Assembly (NCBI GenBank): GCA_030248225.1
Contig: JASANE010029094.1
Coordinates: 26,600 to 90,599, forward strand
Length of the DNA stretch: 64,000 nucleotides
From: Trileptium ribeirensis
Lineage: Eukaryota; Nematoda; Enoplea; Enoplida; Thoracostomopsidae
Direction: 5' to 3'
This document shows positions 38,801-52,200 of the stretch, piece by piece. The translations under genes and the position numbers were made by a program. The stretch's first letter is position 1. Each line of letters opens with the position of its first letter. Under the pieces are notes generated by a model. That model had not been told where the DNA came from. It worked only from the letters and a program-made list of their open reading frames with translations, and searched no databases.

Positions 38801-40340
38801 TTGTATGTATTATACTAATATAAATCTATGAAACACTAGCTAACTAAGCGATGTGACTATTTTATATCTCTGAGTTCAAAAACTGGAAGAACCAAATCCG
38901 TTTTCACTAGAATGTTATACGTCTTTTTAACAGCGGGCCGATTATCAAATATTTGAGTAATTTTTGAGCAAATGAAAAGACAAATATTGCATCTTTAATC
39001 GCATTCCAGATTGTGTCAAAATCTTATGAAGCTGAGCGTCGCTATGTATGTACCTGTATATATCTATAAACCTTATACAAAAATCTTTACTAAAAAAGCC
39101 AACCAAAATAAATGCCTTTAAATGTATTTTCAAACCAAGCAATTCTATTTTTATTTATTTTACTTTTATGTCTTGCTGCTCGTTACGATATCTGAAGTAT
39201 ACATAATAATAGAAATGTTTTATATACTATTTAACATTTCATAGTACAGCTGTTTAGTATTCCGTTCGACAAGCGTCTATGCTATAATATAATCTTGTCA
39301 TGTAGATCCGATTGTCATCCGGTTAAACATCTGTATTCGTTAAAATATTACTATTTGCATCTCTATTAAGTTCTTTACACAGAAAAAATTAAAATTTATG
39401 ATCTGAGGAAGAAATATATCTGCTTCAGAAGTCGCATATGAGCTGTGTAGATGCTTTTTTACTTCTATCAAATGTGGTAAATCGTGTTATCAGGTCAAAG
39501 ATGGACCGCTCTTTCTTAGCCTATGCATAATGTTAACGTTTAAGGAACCTCAATTTGCTTCCGCGTTGGCCAACAAATCAGCTCATGTATCGGGTTCTAA
39601 GTCACGATATTTGACATTGGGGTCCAACTGAACTGATTCCAAATATAAATCGTCTTACCAATGCTGCAGTCGGATAGTAACAACAATGTACACAAACCAG
39701 GGCGGGTTGGTTCAAAACACAGGCCTTAATCATATCAGAGTGTCCTATATAGAAATGGGAGTATGTCTAATATCTCGCCCCTTTAACAAACGGGGAAAAC
39801 TTGAAATTAGCACCATACGACAAAAATTTAAAGTTTGGTTGTGAGCTCAGTTAAGCTTAAATTTAGTGTTAAGATTAGGCTAGGCTTAACCTTATTAGGC
39901 TTAGCAAAATGAGTTTTCGTTTAAAACTAGGCTAATTTTAAATCTTTAAAAAATTTTAAACTTTAAACTTAAAGTTTGAATTGTTTCAAAATATACCATA
40001 ATTTGAGGAGGAAAACCTGAGATGATCCACTAGGAGGCGAGTCGAAATTTGATATGGTCCTCGACATACGCCCAAAATTTCATTGTGCTAGCGCATAACT
40101 GCAATGTCTTGAAATTGTAAAATTGTGTTATTGTTGTTTATTGGCTATAACGTTTGCATAAATTTTCTCCTTTAAGAGCAACACTATGTGTAAATTAATA
40201 CTTGTGTAAAGATATCTGTATAATGCATATATATATTATGTCAAAACCTCTAAAATTCACATTGTTTATCACAAGCAAATTAAATATAGGTATTTGTATT
40301 AAAATAATCCGAGATTTTTTGCCTTTTATTCGTTTAATAT
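35898..40340. other. Mostly non-coding stretch
   Basis: Apart from the 105-bp duplication at 36.9-37.1 kb I see no supportable gene. G-rich purine tracts ('gggagggagggacggg') occur near 37,220-37,260. A GC-richer patch lies at 38,220-38,310. Confidence 0.4.
36868..37085. repeat. Two-copy direct repeat, unit about 105 bp
   Basis: 'aattctttgatgccgtt' occurs at 36,878 and 36,983. Each copy is followed by 'tgct.....acgta', 'caggcaaacaaatacaaagc' or a near match, and 'tcagaagcgagtgtattcgg' or a near match. It is a simple tandem duplication without coding meaning. Confidence 0.85.
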
Positions 40341-41394
40341 TGTAGCGGGTCAACCCCCTACACTTTGGATTGAGCTTATTTTATTAATGTTTTACAATAA
40401 TATATTAGGAAAAAATTACTGTGTCATCAACAAAATCTGTTTATTTGTTGTCTAGTGTGAATTCGCTGTGTATTATATTTATTACAAGCGCTGTTGTGAT
40501 ATGTGTATTTGATTTGCTGTTGTATTTTATTTGTAAGCAACGTGAAAACGTGTGTATGTTTAATTGAGTTCTGTGTATAGCGTCAGTCTATGAGTCTGTA
40601 TATAAAAACCTTAAAACTGATTGTTTTCTGTTTAAAAATTCCCAGCATGCTAAGCTTAAAGAAATATAATCTGTATAATTGTGGTCGTAACTGGCTGGGA
40701 GATGATTGTGTCAAAATGAGATTTTAATGCCAAATCCCATAGGGCACACTGTAGATCATTCATACCAAATTTATCTTCAATTGGCCCACCCGTTAACGGA
40801 GTTACGGACCTCATCCTTTTGGTCATTTCTGGTAATAATAATTTATTTAATTCTTGAAAAATATAGCTTTAAGAAAGTGTAAAACAACTTAAAAATTTTA
40901 CAATTTGTGTGCCGGGGCTATAGTTTGCTTACTTATCGGATTTGAGTGTAGCCCCTGGGTGCCTTAACTGTTACACTTACATTAGCGAATATGTAAGTGT
41001 ATTTCTGCTGAATTTTCTGTAAAATCTTAAAATTTGTTATGAGTTAGGGATTCCAAGAATTTCATAAAAAGGGGTTTTCTAACGCAAAAATTAAAATTTA
41101 TGTTAGAGAGCGAATTTTACAATTCCAAGAATTCACAACCCGGTTGGCAACCATTATATTAAAAATTAACGGGTTAGAGAGATTTCAGAACTGGGTTTCT
41201 TTTCAGTTCCAAGAAATAGGGTTTAGAAAAGTTATTTAAGCGGTTGCGCAGTCAGATCAGGGCCTCAGTCGGCCTCAGAAGCTATAGAAGAATCGGGGCG
41301 AGTACGGTTCAGCCGTTCATTTGTGTGTAAAGTTTTAGCTGTTGTATTGCACTAAAGAAAATAAACGATATCATCTGGTATAGGTGGTGGCACA
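40341..41394 (+). mobile_element. Possible retroviral-type LTR, about 1.05 kb
   Basis: The segment begins 'tgtagcgggtcaacccccta' and could end at 'ggtggtggcaca', giving TG...CA ends. Inside are a TATATAAAAA box (40,599), a downstream 'agtcagatcagggcctcag' segment of the kind found near R/U5, and AATAAA at about 41,359. This layout is like a Gypsy LTR. I found no second LTR, no clear target duplication, no certain primer-binding site and no gag-pol frame, so this remains a suggestion. Confidence 0.25.
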
Positions 41395-42448
41395 TTAAGA
41401 CATTAGGATTAAGCTCATAAAATAACATAGCCATTGGTCCCTGCTGTTAGTTGTGTGTAATCTACGGTGGTTCTAAACACCCCTAGGACCACGTAGGCTA
41501 CAATTCGTTGATTTCTTTTTTTCAGTCTGCAATCTGTTTCCCCGGCAACTATGCAAGCATTAGCTCAGCTAAACACAGCGCCTTTGGACTCCAAGAATTG
41601 CGCAACTTTCCTCCTTAAAATTAAGCGCTAAATTAAGTGTTTTTTAAAACGAAAAAAGTATGTATATATGTAGCTATCATGGTAAACTGCTCGACTAGTT
41701 GTAAAGTGATTGAAGTTGACATATGTAAAGTTTAGTAGCGTGAGTTAAACGAATGCTATGTTGTTCTCGATAAACTAAACCTTGGCTTTGGTATAGTTTA
41801 AGCGCATGCTTCAGCCTTAGTCTACGCTTTATATCTCATATGGTATTTAAATTAAGTCAAACTCTAAGTCGAGGAACTCCGGCTACCGAACCCGACGCAT
41901 TATATTATTAATTTTTCTCAGTATATCTGTATCTGTAAAGGTCACAGAGGTTTTTATAGTATAAGCAAAGATATATATCAGGTTTTCCCGAAGCCACATT
42001 CTTTTTGATAGCTTGAAATAAAGTTTGGTTTGAGAAAACGCGATGCAGTGCGACATGCATTATGTACTCACAATGTCAATTGCTAAACGTAGTATATGGC
42101 AATTTAACGCGATGACTTTCGATATAACTTGTGTAAATGACAAATATTGTGATTACAGCACGAAATAATGTTATAAATCCATTTATATTTCGTTATAAAA
42201 TAGTCCCCACTTTTGTTATGTTCATCTTGAACTGTTATATTCTACAATTAGCAGATTTCGATATGAAACTGATGGGTTTAGACAATATTGAATGCGGCTG
42301 TATGAAGAAACAAATGTCACCGCAATGTGAAACGTTTGCTGGTCATTTTTTACAACATAATATGTACAGCTTCAACCTTTCACAGTATGCTCTAGCTTAC
42401 TAGATCATAAGTTATATTCACCAAAGTGGTAAATTTTTATCAAAGGGT
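41395..42448. other. Non-coding stretch left of the 84-bp satellite
   Basis: No gene is supported. An 88-codon frame at 42,137-42,403 has no splice context. Confidence 0.4.
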
Positions 42449-45238
42449 GAGGGAAATAAAAATTGAGCTAAAATGATCAAGTTTCACTGAAACACATGCC
42501 TACAGCATTATCGGTTAGCTTCTGCACTTTACGTTAATTTGAGGGAAACAAAAATTGAGCTCAAGCTTCACTGAAGCACATGCCTAGAGCATTATCGGTT
42601 AGCTTCTGCACTTTACGTTAATTTGAGGGAAACAAAAATTGAGCTCAAGCTTCACTGAAGCACATGCCTAGAGCATTATCGGTTAGCTTCTGCACTTTAC
42701 GTTAATTTGAGGGAAACAAAAATTGAGCTCAAGCTTCACTGAAGCACATGCCTAGAGCATTATCGGTTAGCTTCTGCACTTTACGTTAATTTGAGGGAAA
42801 CAAAAATTGAGCTCAAGCTTCACTGAAGCACATGCCTAGAGCATTATCGGTTAGCTTCTGCACTTTACGTTAATTTGAGGGAAACAAAAATTGAGCTCAA
42901 GCTTCACTGAAGCACATGCCTAGAGCATTATCGGTTAGCTTCTGCACTTTACGTTAATTTGAGGGAAACAAAAATTGAGCTCAAGCTTCACTGAAGCACA
43001 TGCCTAGAGCATTATCGGTTTGCTTCTGCACTTCACGTTAATTTGAGGGAAACAAAAATTGAGCTCAAGCTTCACTGAAGCACATGCTAGAGCATTATCG
43101 GTTAGCTTCTGCACTTTTCGTTAATTTGAGGGAAACAAAAATTGAGCTCAAGCTTCACTGAAGCACATGCCTGAGAGCATTATCGGTTAGCTTCTGCACT
43201 TTACGTTAATTTGAGGGAAACAAAAATTGAGCTCAAGCTTCACTGAAGCACATGCCTAGAGCATTATCGGTTAGCTTCTGCACTTTACGTTAATTTGAGG
43301 GAAACAAAAATTGAGCTCAAGCTTCACTGAAGCACATGCCTAGAGCATTATCGGTTTGCTTCTGCACTTTACGTTAATTTGAGGGAAACAAAAATTGAGC
43401 TCAAGCTTCACTGAAGCACATGCTGAGAGCATCATTGTTTGCTTGGATTTCAATGTTAATTTTAAGGGCAAATTTAGCTCAAGCTTCACTGAAGCACATG
43501 CTAGAGCATTATTGGTAAGCTTTTTGCACTTTTTGTAATCGAGGGAAAACAAAGATGAAGCTCAAAACCACCTGAAAGCACATGCTGAAGCATATGGTAG
43601 CCGCACTATAAAGGAACAAAAGCCAAGCCAGAAGCCAAAAAACGCCCCCAAGAGGGAAACAACAAAAAAAGCCAAAGCCCCAAGGCCTAGAGCATTATCG
43701 GTTTTCTTCTGCACTTCACGTTAATTTGAGGGAAACAAAAATTGAGCTCAAGCTTCACTGAAGCACATGCTAGGAGCATTTATCGGTTAGCTTCTGCACT
43801 TTTCGTTAATTTGAGGGAAACACAAAATTGAGCTCAAGCTTCACTGAAGCACATGCCTAGAGCATTATCGGTTAGCTTCTGCACTTTACGTTAATTTGAG
43901 GGAAACAAAAATTGAGCTCAAGCTTCACTGAAGCACATGCCTAGAGCATTATCGGTTAGCTTCTGCACTTTACGTTAATTTGAGGGAAACAAAAATTGAG
44001 CTCAAGCTTCACTGAAGCACATGCTAGAGCATTATCGGTTAGCTTCTGCACTTTTCGTTAATTTGAGGGAAACAAAAATTGAGCTCAAGCTTCACTGAAG
44101 CACATGCCTAGAGCATTATCGGTTAGCTTCTGCACTTTTCGTTAATTTGAGGGAAACAAAAATTGAGCTCAAGCTTCACTGAAGCACATGCCTAGAGCAT
44201 TATCGGTTAGCTTCTGCACTTTACGTTAATTTGAGGGAAACAAAAATTGAGCTCAAGCTTCACTGAAGCACATGCCTAGAGCATTATCGGTTAGCTTCTG
44301 CACTTTACGTTAATTTGAGGGAAACAAAAATTGAGCTCAAGCTTCACTGAAGCACATGCCTAGAGCATTATCGGTTAGCTTCTGCACTTTACGTTAATTT
44401 GAGGGAAACAAAAATTGAGCTCAAGCTTCACTGAAGCACATGCCTAGAGCATTATCGGTTTGCTTCTGCACTTCACGTTAATTTGAGGGAAACAAAAATT
44501 GAGCTCAAGCTTCACTGAAGCACATGCTAGAGCATTATCGGTTAGCTTCTGCACTTTTCGTTAATTTGAGGGAAACAAAAATTGAGCTCAAGCTTCACTG
44601 AAGCACATGCCTAGAGCATTATCGGTTAGCTTCTGCACTTTACGTTAATTTGAGGGAAACAAAAATTGAGCTCAAGCTTCACTGAAGCACATGCCTAGAG
44701 CATTATCGGTTAGCTTCTGCACTTTACGTTAATTTGAGGGAAACAAAAATTGAGCTCAAGCTTCACTGAAGCACATGCCTAGAGCATTATCGGTTAGCTC
44801 TGCACTTTACGTTAATTTGAGGGAAACAAAAATTGAGCTCAAGCTTCACTGAAGCACATGCCTAGAGCATTATCGGTTAGCTTCTGCACTTTACGTTAAT
44901 TTGAGGGAAACAAAAATTGAGCTCAAGCTTCACTGAAGCACATGCCTAGAGCATTATCGGTTAGCTTCTGCACTTTACGTTAATTTGAGGGAAACAAAAA
45001 TTGAGCTCAAGCTTCACTGAAGCACATGCCTAGAGCATTATCGGTTTGCTTCTGCACTTCACGTTAATTTGAGGGAAACAAAAATTGAGCTCAAGCTTCA
45101 CTGAAGCACATGCTAGAGCATTATCGGTTAGCTTCTGCACTTTTCGTTAATTTGAGGGAAACAAAAATTGAGCTCAAGCTTCACTGAAGCACATGCCTAG
45201 AGCATTATCGGTTAGCTTCTGCACTTTACGTTAATTTA
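42449..45238. repeat. Satellite, 84-bp unit, about 32 copies
   Basis: The unit runs 'gagggaaacaaaaattgagc' - 'tcaagcttcactgaagcac' - 'atgcctagagcattatcgg' - 'ttagcttctgcactttacg' - 'ttaattt' with an exact 84-bp period over most of the array. The first copy (42,449-42,540) is diverged and longer. Linked variants ('cacttcacg', then 'atgctagagc' lacking one base, then 'cttttcg') recur as a block near 43,018, 43,695, 44,458 and 45,044, indicating higher-order amplification. A degraded patch lies at about 43,425-43,690. Confidence 0.97.
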
Positions 45239-45614
45239 GTTTCGGATTCACGAAATATAAAGATTTAACATTAAAATATGTTGGGTTAAAAATATGTATC
45301 CTTTGGCTACGACCGGCCATTTTAAACTAATGTTAACTAACTAATGTAAACATTCACAAATTTTGTGATAATCTAACTAGTTTTGGTTAGAGTTTCGTTG
45401 TGAGTTTGTGAAACGTAACGTAAACAATTTATTAGAATTTTTGTATTTCCAACTTGACAGCCCGTGTTCTCTACCGGTATACGTCATATGTCGAATAGAC
45501 ACCATGGTAAATATTGATTCCTGGAATCTCTTTTTTTATCGTAGCCTAAAAAAGGTACGCTTTTGTGCAACACTACAATAAACATTTCAGCGCATAAACG
45601 GACTACCCTGCTGA
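45239..45614. other. Unique sequence between satellite and candidate exon
   Basis: About 375 bp of non-repeated AT-rich sequence. It could hold a promoter for the exon at 45,615, but no TATA box or other element can be assigned with confidence. Confidence 0.3.
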
Positions 45615-45830
45615 ATGTTAACTATTGCTGACCTAATATTTCGAATTCATTCATGGAAAATAACTTTGCTTTTTTGTAATTTCATTTCGTTACTTTCGCT
45701 GTGGGTTATACTGCAATTAAGCCTGGACTCCTCATGGACCAGAAATGAAAAAGCAGCTCAAAAGGAAAATGATTGCCTTACGAAGTGCGCTAAATTATTG
45801 CCTCCGACCAGTACGACTAAGAATCTAGCT
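45615..45830 (+). CDS. Candidate first exon with one hydrophobic segment
   Basis: An ATG frame of 72 codons runs directly into a consensus donor (gct|gtaagtt at 45,831), phase 0. The product has a short polar N-terminus, a hydrophobic stretch at about residues 17-36 ('ITLLFCNFISLLSLW..') and a polar tail with two cysteines ('DCLTKC') and a Pro/Thr-rich end ('LLPPTSTTKN'). This would fit a signal anchor or uncleaved signal of a secreted or single-pass protein. No following exon was identified, and the start context is not strong. It lies between the two big satellites. Confidence 0.35.
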
Positions 45831-48800
45831 GTAAGTTAATGTATTTAACTCTGTTACAATGTAAAGCATGCGTGCTCATAAAGGTAGGGGGTTACTGCCC
45901 AGTAAGATCCGGACCCCATACCACTCAAGGGCTCCCCTACCTCTATCACCCTAATTAATCAAGATCTGCGATACGATTTGGTGAAATTTGTCTCATCAAA
46001 AGCTTACAAGGAACATTTTCTAGTACCCTAATGTTAACCCAGTGGTAATTACCATGGTGTTTTCGGGTTTACCCGTCAAATTACATAAATACCCTACTTT
46101 CGTAGGGTAATGTCATAATCAATTAATTTTAAAGAACATGAGTTGGATAGATGTAATTACTTGAAACAACTACCTCTAAATGGGTGTTCGACTTACTTCC
46201 GGACAAACTGGGGTTCCGATGTACCCACCGCGTAACAGAGGGGTCAATTTGCTTTTACCAAACAATATTAAGGCGATTGATTAACCACATGAGGTGCAAA
46301 ACCGAAGTGTGCAAAGCGAAAAGTTTACCAAACAATATTCTCTACAAAATTGCAAAAGAACAGCAAAATTTTTTTAAAAACGTACTTAGGAACTTTGTTT
46401 TTTTTAAATTATAATCCCAACATGCTGCTATTTCAAAATCATGGAAACAAGCGTAATGACCCTCAAAATTTACAGCAATAAACTTGACAAAGGGTTTTGT
46501 GTTTGCAAGTTATTTATCGAATAATCCTCTGTGTCTCGTCTAACCAACTGATTGTTCCAACTTATTCTTATTTTTGACATAACAGAACTTGTATGATCTC
46601 CTGTTGCATGTCATGTGGCTTGTTCGTTTAAAAACAATAGAGAAATTATATTTTGGTTTTGTAAATGCACACTCACGCGTAGACTGCGAGTTTTCAATGT
46701 CATTGTAGCATTTAAACTTGCAATTACTTTTTGCAAGAATTTTGGAAGAATTGCAGCTTGTAATTTTGTGAAACAATATTAACATCATTTATAATGTTGA
46801 TTGGAATTAAAGAAAAAAACCAATGAAACTCTAAGCACTCTATTTTATAGCATATATTCAACGATTGATGCTAGTTTCAGATATCTGACATTTGCCGGAG
46901 TTATCAAACGACAATCTTATGCATTCGGTCACAGTGCGGTTATAGTGTTTATCGTCAGTTTATGGCGTTCGAAAACATGTCCATACAATCACAGAGGTAC
47001 GCGAAACTTTGCGATAATGAGTGACCAAGACATCGATAATGGGTTAAAAGGCATCGCACTTCAACACTGATAGAATTTATCTATATCGCTGCTTGTCAAA
47101 ATACCCAAGGCTAAACGTTTAATGTCTGGAAGGAAATCTTTTGTATTATGTAATAAAAAATCGTTAGCTGGACAATTGTACAAACTAAACTGCTTATCAC
47201 AGTTTCGGTTAGAGTCGATGATAATCGACCTTTCTGAAGACTGTGACAGTCTTTAAATTCTCCATATTGTCGCCCGCACTAAGTTACTATCGTTTTCGAC
47301 CTTACCACCCAGGTTTGCGACCTACCTAGTGAGTCATAAATATGACCCACAGCCACGATACGCTTCGACCACCGGTTTGAACCAGATCAGGTGCTTTCAC
47401 TACCGGTGACCCCTTTTACGTTCATGGTACTTTTACATACTTTATCGACTTTTATACCCACACCCAATGTTATTGATCCACCTAATTAAGACTCCACCCA
47501 GTTTTTAAACCACTAAATTCAGACTCCCAATTTCTTGACGTCCAGATTCAGAGGGATTTGGACATTATCGTGGGATTTTCGAAAATATTTGGTTTGCCAA
47601 GAACATGGAGGTGTTTAACCCGGTGGTCCAATAACATGGCAGTGGTCATATTTATTACCCACCGCATGGGTCATACTCCTAGTGATAACGTCAAAAACAA
47701 CTGTGCCAATCTCCGGAAGAAAAAAGGAGAAACCTAAAGCGTGTCACACTCTTCAGCAGAATCGACAATCATCGACTCTTGATTTACTCTGAGTGATGTT
47801 TAGTAATATATTATTATCGCGTTGCAACCTATGATTTCAAACTGTGGTTCCAGTTTTAAAATAAAGATATATAATTTGTTATTTAAAATGTAAAATTAAT
47901 CTCTCAAAATATACTTTTCTACGTTGACGAGCCGTATGTCCAGCGATATTCGTTCAAAATGTTCATGCGAATTTAATAAAACAATCCAAATACTATTATT
48001 ATGTGATTGCGGCAATAAGACGTTCTTTTTATGTGTATTGATGTGCCGAAATTGTGTAAAATTTGCATGGTGACAGCAATGTTATGAAATCCATACATGG
48101 ACAATGGTCCGAAGTCCAAGGGGGTTGCTGGGTCCTCAAGTGAGGGATGGCCTTTGGCCTCCCAAGGAGAGATAAGCCTCTCGGCGCGTGGAGAAGCCGT
48201 TTTAGAAGTGGGTTGTGCGGCTCTTTAAGAGTGCTTTGTCTCAGGTGGGAGAGGTTGAGCCACCTTGCCGTAGGTTTCGAGGGTTGGGACTTTAGGGAGC
48301 CGCAGCCTCAGGGGATAACCCCATACTCTCCGTATAAGAATGTATGATTAAACACAGTAATTTAATATTAGCCGCTGGGTTTACCCTAGGAATAACAATA
48401 GATCATTATTCCTATGCTGGTGCGTGACTTTTGATTAAACTAAACAACTGCTGCAACAATATTTTTTTTGGGGGGGTGAGCAGTCTAGAAAGACGCATGA
48501 AGCTGTATATAAATTGTGATTTAAATCGTTTTTCCGAAAGAACTACAGTTTTGGAGTTTTATCCACGAAATTCGTTTCCTAGCTTTCGCTGTTTCTTTTA
48601 TTGAACAGTTGGGACAGTTTGATGTTATGTTCCGTCTGACCTAAAATTAGGTTTGATGTTATGTTCTGTCTGACCTAACCTCTGAATTAAGTTTAATACA
48701 TGTGCCACATTTCAAAACTCATTGTAAAACGCGTACCGCAGTTAAAGCGACCCCGCAATGTAATGCAGGACACCTTAAAATGAAACCGTGACCCGGTGGG

Positions 48801-49289
48801 TTAGTGCGCCATCTTACCAATGCAGAGGTTAGGTGTTCAATACGGCAGCCGCCTTTTTCTTTTCCCTGCAGTATTTTTGTTTCAGCATATAAATTTTGCT
48901 CCTTACGTATAAAAACATTGCGAGACTAACATACCGCTATTGAAACGTTAATTGAAGACTTTCTCATCGCATGGTTTCTATTGATGTGGATTGATAAAAG
49001 CCGACTGTATACGCCAAAATGGAGTCTATGTAGCGAACGAAAATATTAACATGCAGTACTGTAAAACCTCAATTCATAAGATAATGTGCTTCAGGCTGAA
49101 CATATGAACCCAAATTACTCTAGTTTAAAATCATTAACTACCGGTACACTATAAATATTTTTTTCAAAAGCTTTTGTTACCTGTCTTGCCACCGACTTCG
49201 CCATTCCCAAAAAATCTAGTTTGTTCCAGGAAACCCTTTGCTCAAAATCAGGGGACTCCAAATTTTGTCTGGAAAGCCTGAAATATAAG
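45831..49289. other. Non-coding or intronic stretch
   Basis: It contains a small perfect hairpin near 46,092 ('taccctactttcgtagggta'), a G+C-rich unclassified patch at 48,110-48,320, and a degenerate tRNA-like segment near 48,795-48,860. Frames at 46,184-46,414 and 46,801-47,070 lack splice support. I cannot place an exon here. Confidence 0.4.
48795..48860 (+). other. Degenerate tRNA-like segment, possible SINE head
   Basis: 'cggtgggttagtgcgcc' resembles an internal A box with D-arm, and about 35 bp on 'ggttaggtgttcaata' resembles a B box, followed by a pyrimidine-rich tail ('cctttttcttttcc'). The T-stem and acceptor stem do not pair, so this is not a working tRNA. It may be a tRNA pseudogene or the head of an old SINE. 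Confidence 0.25.
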
Positions 49290-52200
49290 TGCAGCATGTT
49301 TTATATAAGTGCAGCATTGTTTACCCGATGGATTCGGAGTTTAAAAATTATCAAAATTCGATACAATTTATTTAGTACAGCATGGTATATATATATAAGT
49401 ACAGCATGGTTTACCCGATGCATGCGGAGTTTAAAAATTATCAAAATTCGATACAATTTATTTAGTACAGCATGGTATATATATAAGTGCAGCATGGTTT
49501 ACCCGATGGATTCGGAGTTTAAAAATTATCAAAATTCGATACAATTTATTTAGTGCAGCATGGTATATATATAAGTACAGCATGGTTTACCCGATGGATA
49601 CGGAGTTTAACAATTATCAAAATTCGATAAAATTTATTTAGTACAGAATGGTATATATATAAGTGCAGCATGGTTTACCCGATGGATTCGGAGTTTAAAA
49701 ATTATCAAAATTTGATACAATTTATTTAGTACAGCATGGTATATATATAAGTGCAGCATGGTTTACCCGATGGATACGGAGTTTAAAAATTATCAAAATT
49801 CGATACAATTTATTTAGTACAGCATGGTATATATATAAGTGCAGCATGGTTTACCCGATGGATTCGGAGTTTAAAAATTATCAAAATTCGATACAATTTA
49901 TTTAGTACAGCATGGTTTACCCGATGGATTCGGAGTTTAAAAATTATCAAAATTCGATACAATCTATTTAGTGCAGCATGGTATATGTATTAGTGCAGCA
50001 TGGTTTACCCGATGGATTCGGAGTTTAAAAATTATCAAAATTCGATACAATTTATTTAGTACAGCATGGTATATATATAAGCACAGCATGGTTTACCCGA
50101 TGCATGTGGAGTTTAAAAATTATCAAAATTCGATACAAGTTATTTAGTGCAGCATGGTATATATAAGTGCAGCATGGTTTACCCGATGGATTCGGAGTTT
50201 AAAAATTATCAAAATTCGATACAATTTATTTAGTACAGCATGGTATATATATAAGTACAGCATGGTTTACCCGATGGATTCGGAGTTTAAAAATTATCAA
50301 AATTCGATACAATTTATTTAGTGCAGCATGGTATATGTATTAGTGCAGCATGGTTTACCCGATGGATTCGGAGTTTAAAAATTTTCAAAATTCGATACAA
50401 TTTATTTAGTACAGCATGGTATATATATAAGTACAGCATGGTTTACCCGATGCATGCGGAGTTTAAAAATTATCAAAATTCGATACAATTTATTTAGTGC
50501 AGCATGGTATATATATATAAGTGCAGCATGGTTTACCCGATGGATTCGGAGTTTAAAAATTATCAAAATTCGATACAATTTATTTAGTACAGCATGGTAT
50601 ATATAAGTACAGCATGGTTTACCCGATGGATTCGGAGTTTAAAAATTATCAAAATTCGATACAATTTATTTAGTGCAGCATGGTATATGTATTAGTGCAG
50701 CATGGTTTACCCGATGGATTCGGAGTTTAAAAATTATCAAAATTCGATACAATTTATTTAGTACAGCATGGTATATATATATAAGTACAGCATGGTTTAC
50801 CCGATGCATGCGGAGTTTAAAAATTATCAAAATTCGATACAATTTATTTAGTGCAGCATGGTATATGTATTAGTGCAGCATGAGTTTACCCGATGGATTA
50901 GGAGCTTTTAAAAATTTATCAAAATTGGATAAATTTTATTTAGTACAGCATGGTATATATATATAAGTACAGCATGGTTTACCCGATGCATGCGGAGTTT
51001 AAAAATTATCAAAATTCGATACAATTTATTTAGTGCAGCATGGTATATATATATAAGTGCAGCATGGTTTACCCGATGGATTCGGAGTTTAAAAATTATC
51101 AAAATTCGATACAATTTATTTAGTACAGCATGGTATATATAAGTACAGCATGGTTTACCCGATGGATTCTGAGTTTAAAAATTATCAAAATTCGATACGA
51201 CCTATTTAGTGCAGCATGGTATATGTATTAGTGCAGCATGGTTTACCCGATGGATTCGGAGTTTAAAAATTATCAAAATTCGATACAATTTATTTAGTAC
51301 AGCATGGTATATATATATAAGTACAGCATGGTTTACCCGATGCATGCGGAGTTTAAAAATTATCAAAATTCGATACAATTTATTTAGTGCAGCATGGTAT
51401 ATATATAAGTGCAGCATGGTTTACCCGATGGATTCGGAGTTTAAAAATTATCAAAATTCGATACAATTTCTTTAGTACAGCATGGTATATATATAAGTAC
51501 AGCATGGTTTACCCGATGGATTCGGAGTTTAAAAATTATCAAAATTCGATACAATTTATTTAGTACAGCATGGTATATATATAAGTGCAGCATGGTTTAC
51601 CCGATGGATTCGGAGTTTAAAAATTATCAAAATTCGATACAATTTATTTAGTGCAGCATAGTATATATATAAGTGCAGCATGGTTCACCCGATAGATTCG
51701 GAGTTTAAAAATTATCAAAATTCGATACAAGTTATTTAGTACAGCATGGTATATATATAAGTGCAGCATGGTTTACCCGATGGATTCGGAGTTTAAAAAT
51801 TATCAAAATTGGATACAATTTATTTAGTGCAGCATGGTATATATATAAGTGCAGCATGGTTTACCCGATGGATTCGGAGTTTAAAAATTATCAAAATTCG
51901 ATACAATTTATTTAGTACAGCATGGTATATATATAAGTGCAGCATGGTTCACCCGCTAGATTCGGAGTTTAAAAATTATCAAAATCCGATACAATTTATT
52001 TAGTACAGCATGGTATATATATATAAGTGCAGCATGGTTTACCCGATGGATTTGGACTTTAAAAATTATCAAAATTTGATACAATTTATTTAGTGCAGCA
52101 TGGTATATATATAAGTGCAGCATGGTTTACCCGATGGATTCGGAGTTTAAAAATTATCAAAATTCGATACAATTTATTTAGTACAGCATGGTATATATAT

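Noticed and set aside
43340..43552. Minus-strand 70-codon frame
   Set aside because: It lies entirely in the 84-bp satellite.
42449..45238. CRISPR array
   Set aside because: Units are uniform with no unique spacers, and the host is a eukaryote; these are satellites.
48110..48320. G+C-rich patch as an rRNA or structural RNA fragment
   Set aside because: It does not match any conserved rRNA, snRNA or tRNA segment I can recognise; left as unclassified.
48795..48860. Functional tRNA gene
   Set aside because: A- and B-box-like words are present but the T-stem and acceptor stem do not pair.
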